Assembly (NCBI GenBank): GCA_017311185.1 | Contig: JAESUZ010002873.1 | Coordinates: 186,001 to 250,000 of the forward strand | Direction: 5' to 3' | Source: Proteles cristata cristata | Taxonomy: Eukaryota; Chordata; Mammalia; Carnivora; Hyaenidae | Length of the DNA stretch: 64,000 nt | In this document: positions 55,621-64,000 of the stretch, one piece after another | Layout of the letters: each line of letters begins with the position of its first letter | How positions within the stretch are numbered: the stretch's first letter is position 1 | The notes under the pieces: model-generated | Seen by the model: only the letters and a program-made list of their open reading frames with translations | Database searches by the model: none | What the model was told of the DNA's origin: nothing | Position numbers and translations under genes: made by a program

Positions 55621-55827
55621 GGGGCGCCTGGGTGGCTTAGTCGGTTAAGCGTCCGACTTTCGCTTAGGTCATGATCTCGCGGTTCGTGGGTTCGAGCCCC
55701 GCGTCGGGCTCTGTGCTGACGGCCAGCTCAGAGCCTGGGGCCTGTTTCAGTCTGTGACTCCCTCTCTCTCTGACCCTCCCCTGCTCACGCTGTCTCTCTC
55801 TCTCCTAGAAATAAATAAAAATATTAA
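55621..55827 (+). mobile_element. Young CAN-SINE with TSD
   Basis: Young subfamily with intact GGGGCGCCTGGGTGGCTTAG head, TTTCGCTTAGG, GGTTCGTGGGTTCGAGCC and CTCCTAGAAATAAAT. Target duplication AAAATTCTTCT at both ends, extended by A-runs. Confidence 0.96.
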
Positions 55828-55860
55828 AAAAAAATTCTTCTGTATATACAGCTGCTTTTT

Positions 55861-56035
55861 AATGTTTTATTTCTTTTTCAGAGAGAAAGAGAGGGGGCTG
55901 GGGAGGGTGGGAGGGGGGATAGAGGATCCAAAGCAGGCTCTGCACTGACAGCAGCAAACCCTACATGGGGCTTAAACTCATGAACTGTGAGATCATGACC
56001 TGAGCTGAAGTCAGACACTCAACTGATGCCCCTAG
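55861..56035 (-). mobile_element. CAN-SINE with damaged head
   Basis: Inverted copy. At the head end CTCAACTGATGCCCCTAG lacks the GAGCCACCCAGG block. AGCTGCTTTTTAA / AGCTCCTTTTTAA flank it. Confidence 0.9.
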
Positions 56036-56545
56036 AGCTCCTTTTTAAAATGTGTTAATTCCTTAGTCTCACCCCAGCTTCTTTCTTGATCCTTAGCTGG
56101 TCTATTGTATGTCTGCACCCATAATATCTTGCCAAAGGATCTTAGTCTCCCTGCAGTTTTCCTAAGCTCCACCAACTGCTTCTCCTCACCTGCGATCTAA
56201 ATTGAGTCAAACAGAGATTAGTCCATCAGTTATCCCCCAGACAGGGGAAAATGTTGCAAATAAAGTCTGCTCTGCTCCTTCTGGTTCTGGGGAAGGAATT
56301 GGGAATGGGGTCACCATTTTCTCCCCCACAAAACCATGCTGCACCAGGGAAGGGGACTGCCACAAGTTTTCCTACTGTTTTGAATGTATATTTTTCTAAC
56401 CGGGCATTTACTTGGTTGCTGTAGACCTTTGACTGTTTTCTGCAGCTACTATAAGATTATCTAGCCAGATTTTTTGTTTTTGATGTTTCCGTAGGGAACA
56501 AGACCTTGGAGCTTCCTATTCCATCATTTTGCTGAAGTCACTCAA

Positions 56546-56794
56546 GGCCAAATTCTATACTACACAGTGCGTACTTATTTCTTGGGTGCTTGCTAGTGGT
56601 TTTTAAAAATTATTTCAATTCCTATGATAAGTTCCTTGAAGATCAGAATCATGTTTTCTGCATCTGGAGCTCTACCTCTTCCAATCCAGCTAGCACTTAA
56701 CAAAGGGCGAGGCACATAAGTGTCTATATAGTCTTGGAGAACAAATGGTCCCCTGCCTTTTTCAGAATTCATCAAGGTAAGGACCATTTGTTGT
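56546..56794. other. Gene-free stretch
   Basis: No gene or repeat recognised between the L1 5' end and the L2/MLT1 pair. Confidence 0.4.
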
Positions 56795-56831
56795 AATTCA
56801 TTCAATAAATATTCATTGATCACTTACTATT

Positions 56832-57352
56832 TGTATTAATTCAGGGTTCTTCAGAAAAACGGAAACCAATAGAAGATAGATAGATAGATACATACATACA
56901 TACATACATATTATAGGAATTGATTCATGTGGTTATAGACACTGAGAAGTCCCCTGATCTGCTGTCTGCATGTTGGAGAACAAGGAAACCCATTGGTGTA
57001 ATTTAGTCCAAGTCCAAAGGCTTGGGAATTGGGGGATCAATGGACTAAGTCCCAGCCTGAGTCCAAAAGCCTGAGAACCAGAAGTGTTGATGCCTGAGGG
57101 CAGGAGAAGATGGATGTTTCTGCTCAAATAAAGAGAGTGAATTCACCCTTCCTCAGCCTTTTTATTCTATTCAAGCCCTCAATGGATTCAATGATGCCCA
57201 CCTACATTGGTGAGGGTGATCTTTACTTAGTCTACCGATTTAAGTACAAATCTCTTCCAGAGACACCCTCACAGACACATCCAGAAATATTTTGCCAGCT
57301 ATGTGGGCACTCCTTAGCCTGGTCAAGTTGACACATAAAATTAACCATCACA
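56832..57352 (-). mobile_element. MLT1-type solo LTR (ERVL-MaLR) in L2
   Basis: Minus-strand LTR: starts TGTGATGGTTAATTTTATGT at the right, ends near GAACCCTGAATTAATACA at the left. Internal landmarks include GACTAAGTAAAGATCACC (minus sense) and a (TAGA)n/(CATA)n tract. CTATT / CTATC flank it as a 5-bp target duplication. About 521 bp, near full length. No internal MaLR sequence remains. Confidence 0.8.
56875..56910 (+). repeat. (TAGA)4(CATA)5 microsatellite
   Basis: Compound tetranucleotide array inside the MLT1 LTR, where the family normally carries a TATA/CATA-rich stretch. Confidence 0.93.
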
Positions 57353-57616
57353 CTATCTGTCAGCCATTATACGAAGTGCTGGGAGTATGGTTGTGATCTA
57401 ATAGGCAATATCCTTCCCCTCACAAAACTCAGGGTTTTTTGTCTTAATTGCCCTCAATTATGTGCACATTGAAACCTCTCTTCCTTTAATTTCAGTAATT
57501 ATGAACTTGAGAAAAAGGAATGATGAACCTATTAATACTGCTTCTTGACATCATCCTTCAGTATTGGATTTAGATTTCACATGGTTTGGAGAGGGTCTTA
57601 AAAATCTGAATTCCAA

Positions 57617-57852
57617 GGGTGCCTGGGTGGCTCAATCAGTTGAGTGTCCGATGTCAGCTCAGGTCATGATCTCATGGTTTATGAGTTTTAAGCCCCGCAT
57701 TGGGCTCGCTGCTATCAATGTAGAGCCCACTCCTAATCCTCTGTCCCCGGTCAGTGCAGACCCCACCTCAGATCCTCTGTCCCCCCCCCACCTCTCTGCC
57801 CCTCCCCTGCTTGTACTCTCTCTTTCTCAAAAATAAACTTTTTTTTTTTTTA
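57617..57852 (+). mobile_element. CAN-SINE with internal tandem duplication
   Basis: Head GGGTGCCTGGGTGGCTC. ATCCTCTGTCCCC occurs twice, at about 57,736 and 57,773, so a block of about 37 bp in the body is duplicated. The tail is an unusual pure T-run (57,840-57,851) after AAAATAAAC. GAATTCCA flanks on both sides. Confidence 0.9.
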
Positions 57853-57866
57853 AAGTGAATTCCAGG

Positions 57867-57957
57867 GCTCAGTCAGTAGAACATGTAACTCTTGATTTCA
57901 GGGTTGTGAGTTTGAGTCCCACGTTGGGCATGGAGCCTACTTAAACTACAAAAATAA
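57867..57957 (+). mobile_element. Old short SINE, 5'-truncated
   Basis: GGGCTCAGTCAGTAGAACAT, GGTTGTGAGTTTGAGTCC, GGCATGGAGCCTACTTAAAC: older type, head cut. Lies 14 bp after the previous SINE, and AATTCCAG stands before and after it. Confidence 0.85.
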
Positions 57958-58127
57958 ATCTAAATTCCAGGCCAAATATTCCATGAAATTCAGGTTTAGT
58001 TTTTCTCTTTGCCAAATGAAACAAAGCTGAGTTGAATTTAGTTGAATGGAAATATTTCAATTCAGTTAAGGGTATGATGATCAAATAATCACAGGAGTAG
58101 GACTTGATTATTAAGAACCAAAGTATT

Positions 58128-58350
58128 GGGGCACTTGGGTTGCTCAGTCGGTTAAGTGTCCAACCTAGGCTCAGGTCATGATCTCATGGTTCGAGCGTTC
58201 GAGCCGCACATGGAGCTCTCTGCTGTTGGCGTGGAGCCTGCTTCACATCCTCTGCCCCTCTCTCTCTCTGTCCCTCCCTGCTCGTGCATGCTCTCTCTCT
58301 CTCTCAAAAAATCAATAAAAACTTTAAAACAGAAAATAATTTAAAAAAAA
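58128..58350 (+). mobile_element. CAN-SINE with 15-bp TSD
   Basis: Head GGGGCACTTGGGTTGCTCAG, body decayed at CpGs, A-rich tail. Perfect duplication AAGAACCAAAGTATT at 58,113 and 58,351. Confidence 0.95.
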
Positions 58351-58365
58351 AAGAACCAAAGTATT

Positions 58366-59669
58366 TATGACATAACTCAAGAAAAACCATGAGTCAAAGG
58401 AGAGTCAAGGACTGCAGCACTGATTTGCTATGCTTGTCCACTATCTTTTCCTACATATACTTAGTGACCTAATCTCTTGAATGAGGGTGTTGGACTAGGT
58501 CAATATTTTTAAATTGTTTTGTAGAGGCCTAGATCTCCAGTATCCCCATCCCTACTGCAAACAAATTAACATACTCTGTTTCAAGTTTCCATGGCTGTAA
58601 AAATTGAAAACACTGAAGTACATGATCCCAATGGTCTCATCAAGCTCTGAAGATCTATGACTCTATAATTCATCATTATGACCTCTCACAAAAAATAATG
58701 CAATATCCTCTCCAACTTCATTATTCTTAATTCGTCTGTCAACAAGATGATTTCTTGAATACAGTTCTGTCGGTCTAGGTTCCTGGTAGACCTTGTGGTG
58801 GATACCAAAGCAGCTCAAGATGTGGTCTTGCACTTCATGCAATGCAGATCAACTGATCATTAAACATTCCCCTAAGGTGGGTCATTTGTAGTTGTCCCTT
58901 CAGTGAGTCCTTTAAAATTGTTTCATGAAACCTAGAATCACAGGATCTTAGGACTGGAAAGGACCTTTGGGACTTCCACAAAGAAATCATTAAAATCAAC
59001 TTAAGTATCTATTATTTGCTCTCCTTTTAAAAATGTTGTCTCCAGAGAACCCTGAACATTAAACTTGCACTGAAGCATGCTTCCTTGTTCAAAGGTTTTA
59101 AAAATATTCTAAATATATGGGTTCTTGGCTTTGTGCCCAGGACCTTGTCTTTTAGGATAGAAGTTTAGGATAAATGACACTTTCAATTATAATTTCTCCC
59201 AGAGGAGTCCTCTCCAACTCACTTCAATAATAGAGTAGTTACCTGGGGCAAGCAGCCTAGGGTTTCATAGAAGGCTCTAGGAGCTGAAAACGTGCCCAGC
59301 TGATAATTAAAGTCCTCATCCATTTGACCTAAATCTTTCTCTGGCCTTTGTGAGATTTGCCTTTACAGGTAGAATCCTATTTTACAAGCTTGACAAGACA
59401 CCAAGATCGCTAGTTGTTTCCTAATCTCCATAAGAGGGAGACCTACTGTTGCAGGTATGGAAAGAGCCAATGGATTGTGGTTTTAATATTTCTTATATGA
59501 GGCAAATGTTTGTTATTTTACTTTATTTGCAAAGCATACAAGTGTGTAGGAGGTGTTAAAAAGAGTATCGCTATGAGGGCATGTCTTAACTATTCCAAAG
59601 TGGAAGTGTTTGAGAAAGAATATGCAGACTTGTCTTTCTTCTGTACAGCAGAACAAGAGGTCTTTGAAA
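58366..59669. other. Gene-free stretch
   Basis: Single-copy. 58,930-58,980 (AATCACAGGATCTTAGGACT) resembles an old dispersed repeat I cannot assign. Confidence 0.45.
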
Positions 59670-59671
59670 TT

Positions 59672-59889
59672 TTATAATTTTTTTTAAATGTTTTATTTAT
59701 TTCTAGGAGAGAGAGAGACAGCATGAGCAGAGGAGGGTCGGGAGAGAGGGTCACCAGACTGAAAGAGCAGGCTCCAGGCTCTGAGCTGGCAGTCAGCACA
59801 GAGCCCGGCAGCGGGGCTCGAACCCACGAACCGCGGTGTGACACAAGCCTTGGGTCGGAGCGCAACTAGGAGCTAAACCGCCCAGGCCA
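59672..59889 (-). mobile_element. CAN-SINE with scrambled head
   Basis: The tail and body (CTAGGAGAGAGAGAGACAG, GAGCTGGCAGTCAGCACAG, GGGGCTCGAACCCACGAACC) match the young subfamily closely. The last 60 bp (GCGGTGTGACACAAGCC, GGTCGGAGCGCAACTAGG, AAACCGCCCAGG) differ by many indels and substitutions from the same part of sister copies. TCTTTGA flanks both sides. Confidence 0.85.
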
Positions 59890-60071
59890 TGGATCTTTGA
59901 GTAAGGCTCGCTGTAGTATGTGATTTCCTTCACCAACTGTGACTGTAAAAGAATCATCTTTCCAAGGGCCCAAGCACAGGTTTCTGATTTCAGTTTTAGC
60001 TCTGGGATCACAGCCTCTCTAAAACTCTGTGCTACTTATCATTCTTAGTGGTTTTTGTATACACAGAGATG

Positions 60072-60525
60072 CACTCAGATGAGGACTCAGCTGCCAGACA
60101 AAACAATCTATAATTTCACGAAGCAAGATCTGGTTTATCTATACCATGGAATACTCCATGGCAATGAGAAACAATGAAATCTGGCCATGTGTAGCAACAT
60201 GGATGGACCTTGAGGGTGTTATGCTGAGCGAAATAAGTCAGGCAGAGAAGGACAAATATCATATGTTTGCACGTGTAGGAGGATTAGGAGGAACTTAACG
60301 GAGGAACAAGGGGGAGAAGAAGGGGAGAAATGGTGGGGGAGAGGGAGAGAGGCAAACCATGAGAGACTCTTGAATGCTGACAAAAACTGAGGACTGATGG
60401 ATCTGGGGGGAGGGGGGAGATGGGCATGGAGGAGGACACTTGTGGGGATGAGCACTGAGTGTTATGAGGAAACTAATTTGACAATAAACTACTTGTAAAA
60501 AGTAAATAAATAAATAAAAATAAAA
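60072..60525 (+). mobile_element. 5'-truncated L1 with 14-bp TSD
   Basis: L1 3' end: ATGGAATACTCCATGGCAAT, GCAACATGGATGGACCTTGA, GCGAAATAAGTCAGGCAGAG, GACTCTTGAATGCTGAC, GATGAGCACTGAGTG, AATAAACTACTTGT and an (AAAT)n tail. TATACACAGAGATG occurs at 60,058 and 60,526. The first 55 bases after the left duplication are not obviously L1. Confidence 0.87.
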
Positions 60526-60539
60526 TATACACAGAGATG

Positions 60540-61484
60540 ATCCTTCTTACACTCTGGCCTCTTTTCCTTGAACTCCTCTCCATCAATGATCTTGTCTCCA
60601 TGCTGCCTTGGCCTCTCACCCCAGAATCTCATTGTCACTACTGCCCCTACCTCAAACTCATTTTCAAGCCTCCTACTCTGGAAACATCTCCTAACCAGCC
60701 AGCTCCCTTGTTTTAGAACCCTAACTCCATCAACCACACAGTGTACTAAAGTCTGATGATCTTACCATCATGTCACTGATCCTCAGCCACTCAAATCTTT
60801 ACTTCCTCCCTGGCATTCAATTCTGCAGTCCATCATTATAGCCATTCTCTTCTATACATCTTCAACTTTACTGCCTCCATTTGCCTCTGTTATTCTGACC
60901 TGGCACAACCCTAACCTGGTCAGATTTAACTTTCCAACAGCACTGGACCTGCAGCCCATTATAGCTGGAGGAAAGCACCAACTTCTGCTGACTGCTCCCA
61001 CTTTTCCTCCATGACCACAAAACTCCAGTGCTGCCTAGCATTGTGCTAACTTTCCCCAGGGCAGTTCTCTCCCACATACCTCAATGATGATTTCATACCT
61101 TTTATGTTCTTTTCAACCCTACTGTTTTCCTTACTGTTTTCACTGCCAGGTGATTGATTGATGATCATGTTTCCCCTTCCATTGAGAAAATACCATCAGT
61201 CAGAAGAGAACTTCTACACCACCGCCAAATCTACAACATTGTCTATACCTGTACCATGGTCCTTACTTTCTTTTCTGTTACTATAGATGAGCTGTCTGTG
61301 TTCCTATGGAAGACTGCTCCTATGTGCTAGCATACTTGTATACTAAATCCCTTCCCATTTCACCTATGCTAGGTCAGTACGCTAGAAATTCCACTACCTG
61401 ACTCATCATCTCTCCTTCTCCATTGCATTATTGCCATCAGTAGACAATCGTGCTATTGTTTCTCCTATCTAAAGTGCCAAATGG
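60540..61484. other. Unassigned C/T-rich stretch
   Basis: About 0.95 kb with an even C/T-rich texture (TCCCTGGCATTCAATTCTGC, CTACACCACCGCCAAATC). It resembles old LINE-derived sequence but I cannot match a family. No frame over 90 codons is convincing. Confidence 0.35.
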
Positions 61485-61957
61485 AAGGAGGGGCAAGATG
61501 CCAGAGAAGTAGGGAGCTCTGAGCATTTTGCTTGCACCCATCTCTCAAACAGAGAAGGCCTGAAGACATAGGACACTGAGGCACAGGAATTTGGGAAGAG
61601 AAAGAGACAGAATACACTGGGAAGGCAACCTCATAAGTGCTTTGCATGTTTATTAGATTTGTCTGTGCTTTTGTGTACCTTTGTTCCCTGTGTGGTTGTC
61701 TGTCTGTTTTCTTTTCCCGGGATACCTCAAGAAACAAGCCAAAGTACACATGGTGGAGAGTCCCAAATACCACTACGAGTAGGGAAACAAAATAACCAAA
61801 GTCTCAACAAGAAAAATCAAGAGACACCATTCAAAGAACATTTCCTGAATGGACAGGCCCTGGACAGTCAAAGAGCCCTCTTTAATATAGCAGCACCTGC
61901 AGAGGCAGAGTGCATAACAAGCTTTTAAAATTAACAAGAGATAAAAAGCTAACCAAA

Positions 61958-62850
61958 ATGACGAAATGGAAGGACTCTCCTCCAAAGAAATTCCAGGAAG
62001 AAATGACAGCTAAAGAACTGCTCAAAACAGATATAAGCAACATAACTGAACAAGAATTTGAAACAATAGTCATAAAATTAATCGCTGGGCTTGAAAAAAG
62101 CATGGAAGACATCAGAGAAACTATTGCTACAAAGACTATGGAGCTTAAAAATAGTTATGATGAATTTTAAAATGCTATAAATGAGATACATAATAAAATG
62201 GAGGCGTCCAATGCATGGATTGAAGAGGCAGAAAGGAGAATAGGTGATTTAGAGGACACAATTATCGAAAAAGAGGAAGCTCAGAAAAAGAAACATAAAC
62301 CGATCCAAGAATGTGAAAGGAGAGTTCGAGAGCTCAGCGATGTGATCAAACGGAACAATATTCGCATCATAGGAATTCCAGAAGAGGAAGAGAGAGGGAA
62401 AGGTGCTGAAAGAGTCCTGGAACAAATTATAGCAGAAAACTTCCCCAATCTGGGGAGGGAAGTAGACATTGAAATTCAAGAGGCACAGAGAACTCCCCTC
62501 AGTTGTAACTTGAACTGATCTTCTGCACGACATATCATAGTGAAACTGGCAAACTGTAAGGACAAGGAGAGAATTTTGAAAGCAGCTTGGGAGAAAAGGG
62601 CCCTAACATACAAAGGGAAATCTATCAGAGTGGTGACAGACCTATCTATTGAAACTTGGTAGGCCAAATGTAATGGCAGGAAATCTTCAATGTGATGAAC
62701 AGAAAAAATATGCAGCCAAGAATCCTCTACCAGCAAACCTGTCCTTCAGAATAGAAGGAGAGATAAAAGTCTTTCCAAAATAAACAAAAATTGAAAGAAT
62801 TTGTCACCACTAAACCAGCCCTACAAGAAATCCTGAGGGGGACTCTATGA
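61958..62850 (+). pseudogene. L1 ORF1 (RNA-binding chaperone), disrupted
   Basis: L1 ORF1 protein coats L1 RNA as a trimer and is needed for retrotransposition. The frame starts MTKWKDSPPKKFQEEMTAKE (61,958; an in-frame upstream ATG at 61,910 is less like the family start). A coiled-coil region follows (FETIVIKLIAGLEKSMEDIR, NAWIEEAERRIGDLEDT), then the RRM-like block IRIIGIPEEEERGKGAERVL near 62,365-62,430, then C-terminal IIVKLANCKDKERILKAA and ALTYKGKSIRVVTDLS. Damage: stop TAA at 62,168, TGA at 62,516, TAG near 62,656, then indels. The likely original stop is TGA at 62,848. About 297 codons, near the usual ORF1 size. Confidence 0.92.
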
Positions 62851-62897
62851 GGGAAACATTTCAAGGAATGCAAGATACCAGAGACACCACCACAAGC

Positions 62898-64000
62898 ATG
62901 AATCCCACAAAGGACACAATGACTCTAAACCCATATATTACAATAACAACACTGAATGTAAATGGGCTGAATGCTCCAATCAAAAGACATAGGGTAGCAG
63001 AATGGATAAAAAAAAAAAACCTATCTATTTGCTGCCTACAAGAAACTCATTTTAGACAGGAGGACACCTTCAGATTGAAAGTAAGGGGATGGAGAAATAT
63101 ATATCATGCTACTAGAAGTCAAAAGAAAGCTGGAGTAGCTATACTTATATCAGACAAACTGGACTTTAAGGTAAAGACAGTAACAAGGGATGAAGAGGGC
63201 ATTATATAATAATTAAAGGGTCTATCCATCAGGAAGAACTAACAATTATAAATGTCTACGCACCAAATATGGAAGCACCTAAATATATAAAACAATTATT
63301 CACAAACAAACAATCTTATGGATAAGAATGTGCTAATAGCAGGGGACTTTAATACTCCACTTACAACAATGGATAGATCAACTAGACAGAAAATCACTAA
63401 AGAAACAATAGACTTGAATGACATATTGGACCAGATGGATTTGACAGATATATTTAAAACTCTACATCCTGAACCAATGGAATTCACTTTCTTCTCAAGT
63501 GCGCAGGCACATTCTCCAAGAGAGATCACATACTGGGACATAAAGAAGCCTTCAATAAATATAAAAGAATTGAGACCATATTATGCACACTCTCAGATCA
63601 CAATGCTACCTGACATTTAAAACAGAATTAATACCCATTCTTCTCAAGCTATTCTAAAAAATAAACATCAAAGGAAAACTTCCAGACTCATTTTACAAAG
63701 CCAGCATCACTTTGATTCCCAAGCCAGACAGAGACCCAGCAAAAAAAGAGAACTACAGGCCAATACCCTTGATGAATATGGATGCAAAAATCCTCAACAA
63801 GATACTTGCAAATTGAATTCAACAGCACATAAAAAGAATTACCCACCATGGTCAAATGGGATTCATTCCTGGGTTACAGGGCTGGTTCAATATTCACAAA
63901 TCAGTCAATGTGATGCATCACATTAACAAAAGAAAAGATAAAAACCATATGATCCTGTTGATAGATGCAGAGAAAAGCATTTGACAAAATACAGCCTCCC
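62898..64000 (+). pseudogene. L1 ORF2 (endonuclease and part of RT), disrupted and partial
   Basis: ORF2 encodes the endonuclease/reverse transcriptase that performs target-primed insertion. From the ATG at 62,898 the APE-like endonuclease is clear: TLNVNGLNAPIKRHR, CCLQETHF (catalytic Glu), a frameshift near 63,205, INVYAPN (63,248), GDFNTPLT (63,343), and SDHNA at 63,593 in a shifted frame. Right after 63,610 the sequence jumps to a point before the RT palm (a counterpart of ELNPILLKLF), then [45 protein letters not shown] and LLIDAEK. The expected block between endonuclease and RT is missing. There are several stops. It cannot make an active protein. Confidence 0.92.

Larger units (their letters stand above)
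54926..56545 (-). mobile_element. Ancient L1 5' region (5' UTR / ORF1 start), split by three SINEs
   Basis: Right end CCATCATTTTGCTGAAGTCA is the antisense of an L1M-type 5' start (TGACTTCAGCAAAATGATGG). Leftward sequence, with a decayed minus-strand frame containing [11 protein letters not shown] near 54,960, fits 5' UTR running to ORF1. It abuts an ORF2 fragment at 54,925, so the middle of the element is missing or the two belong to different copies. SINEs at 55,326, 55,621 and 55,861. Confidence 0.55.
56795..57440 (-). mobile_element. L2 3' end split by an LTR
   Basis: GTAATTCATTCAATAAATAT, TCACTTACTAT before the LTR and CTATCTGTCAGCCATTATAC, GTATGGTTGTGATCTAATAG after it form one inverted L2 3' end when the 521-bp LTR is removed. 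Confidence 0.7.
61485..64000 (+). mobile_element. Carnivore L1, broken, continuing past the window
   Basis: Plus-strand L1 with a partial 5' UTR (from about GGAGGGGCAAGATGCCAGAG, a decayed copy of the usual L1 start), ORF1 at 61,958-62,850, ORF2 from 62,898, and an internal deletion near 63,620 that joins the endonuclease end to the RT domain. Stops and frameshifts make it non-autonomous. Its codons are otherwise well preserved, so it is younger than the L1M copies in this window. Confidence 0.93.

Noticed and set aside
1..64000. CRISPR arrays, operons or other prokaryotic systems
   Set aside because: The repeats are dispersed eukaryotic retroelements and microsatellites. Spacing and composition do not fit CRISPR, and there are no dense coding regions.

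Overview
The window is mammalian nuclear DNA from a carnivore, most likely a felid. The evidence is about 36 tRNA-derived CAN-SINE copies whose heads read like GGGCGCCTGGGTGGCT and whose tails end in (TC)n plus AATAAA-type A-rich runs. Their body (a TCATGATCTCGCGG core and a GCTCTGTGCTGAC linker) matches what I recall of the cat lineage rather than the dog SINEC_Cf type. Carnivore L1, older L1M, L2, MIR, hAT (MER5A, MER20) and MaLR LTR copies fill much of the rest. All family names are from memory; no library search was run.

I recognise no host protein-coding exon. Almost all longer open frames are translated SINE, L1, microsatellite or purine-tract sequence, or unremarkable chance frames. 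The window therefore reads as intergenic or deep intronic, with one probable regulatory focus.

Layout. 1-11 kb: mostly single-copy sequence with an L1 tail at the left edge, a diverged 90-bp direct duplication, one old SINE, two (CA)n arrays and a G-run. 11-16 kb: SINEs, an L1 3' scrap with a target-site duplication and a MIR. 16.44-18.87 kb: a repeat-poor, CpG-retaining domain with a GC-box/E-box segment at its left end and a TATA/CCAAT/MYB-motif core promoter facing the minus strand near 18.36 kb. This is the best candidate for a real transcription unit. 19.9-26.7 kb: L1 and L1M copies, including an L1 nested in another L1, plus TA- and CA-rich arrays. 28.05-29.42 kb: a long L2. 30.9-37.3 kb: an old repeat, MIRs, SINEs and a solo ERV LTR at 32.4-32.8 kb. 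38.4-39.4 kb: a decayed retroviral pol (reverse transcriptase) fragment. 39.7-44.9 kb: dense SINEs and an L1M. 46.2-50.7 kb: a layered L1 stack inside a split MER20, with two young L1 insertions at one target site. 52.3-57.4 kb: MER5A copies, L1 pieces, and an MLT1-type LTR inside an L2. 57.6-61.5 kb: SINEs, an L1 3' end and a 0.9-kb unassigned stretch. 61.5-64 kb: a young-looking but broken L1 with ORF1, endonuclease and part of the RT domain, running off the window.

The most useful outputs are the promoter-like domain at 16.4-18.9 kb, the CpG-retaining solo LTR, the ERV pol relic, and the insertion chronology readable from nested elements and target-site duplications (TSDs).
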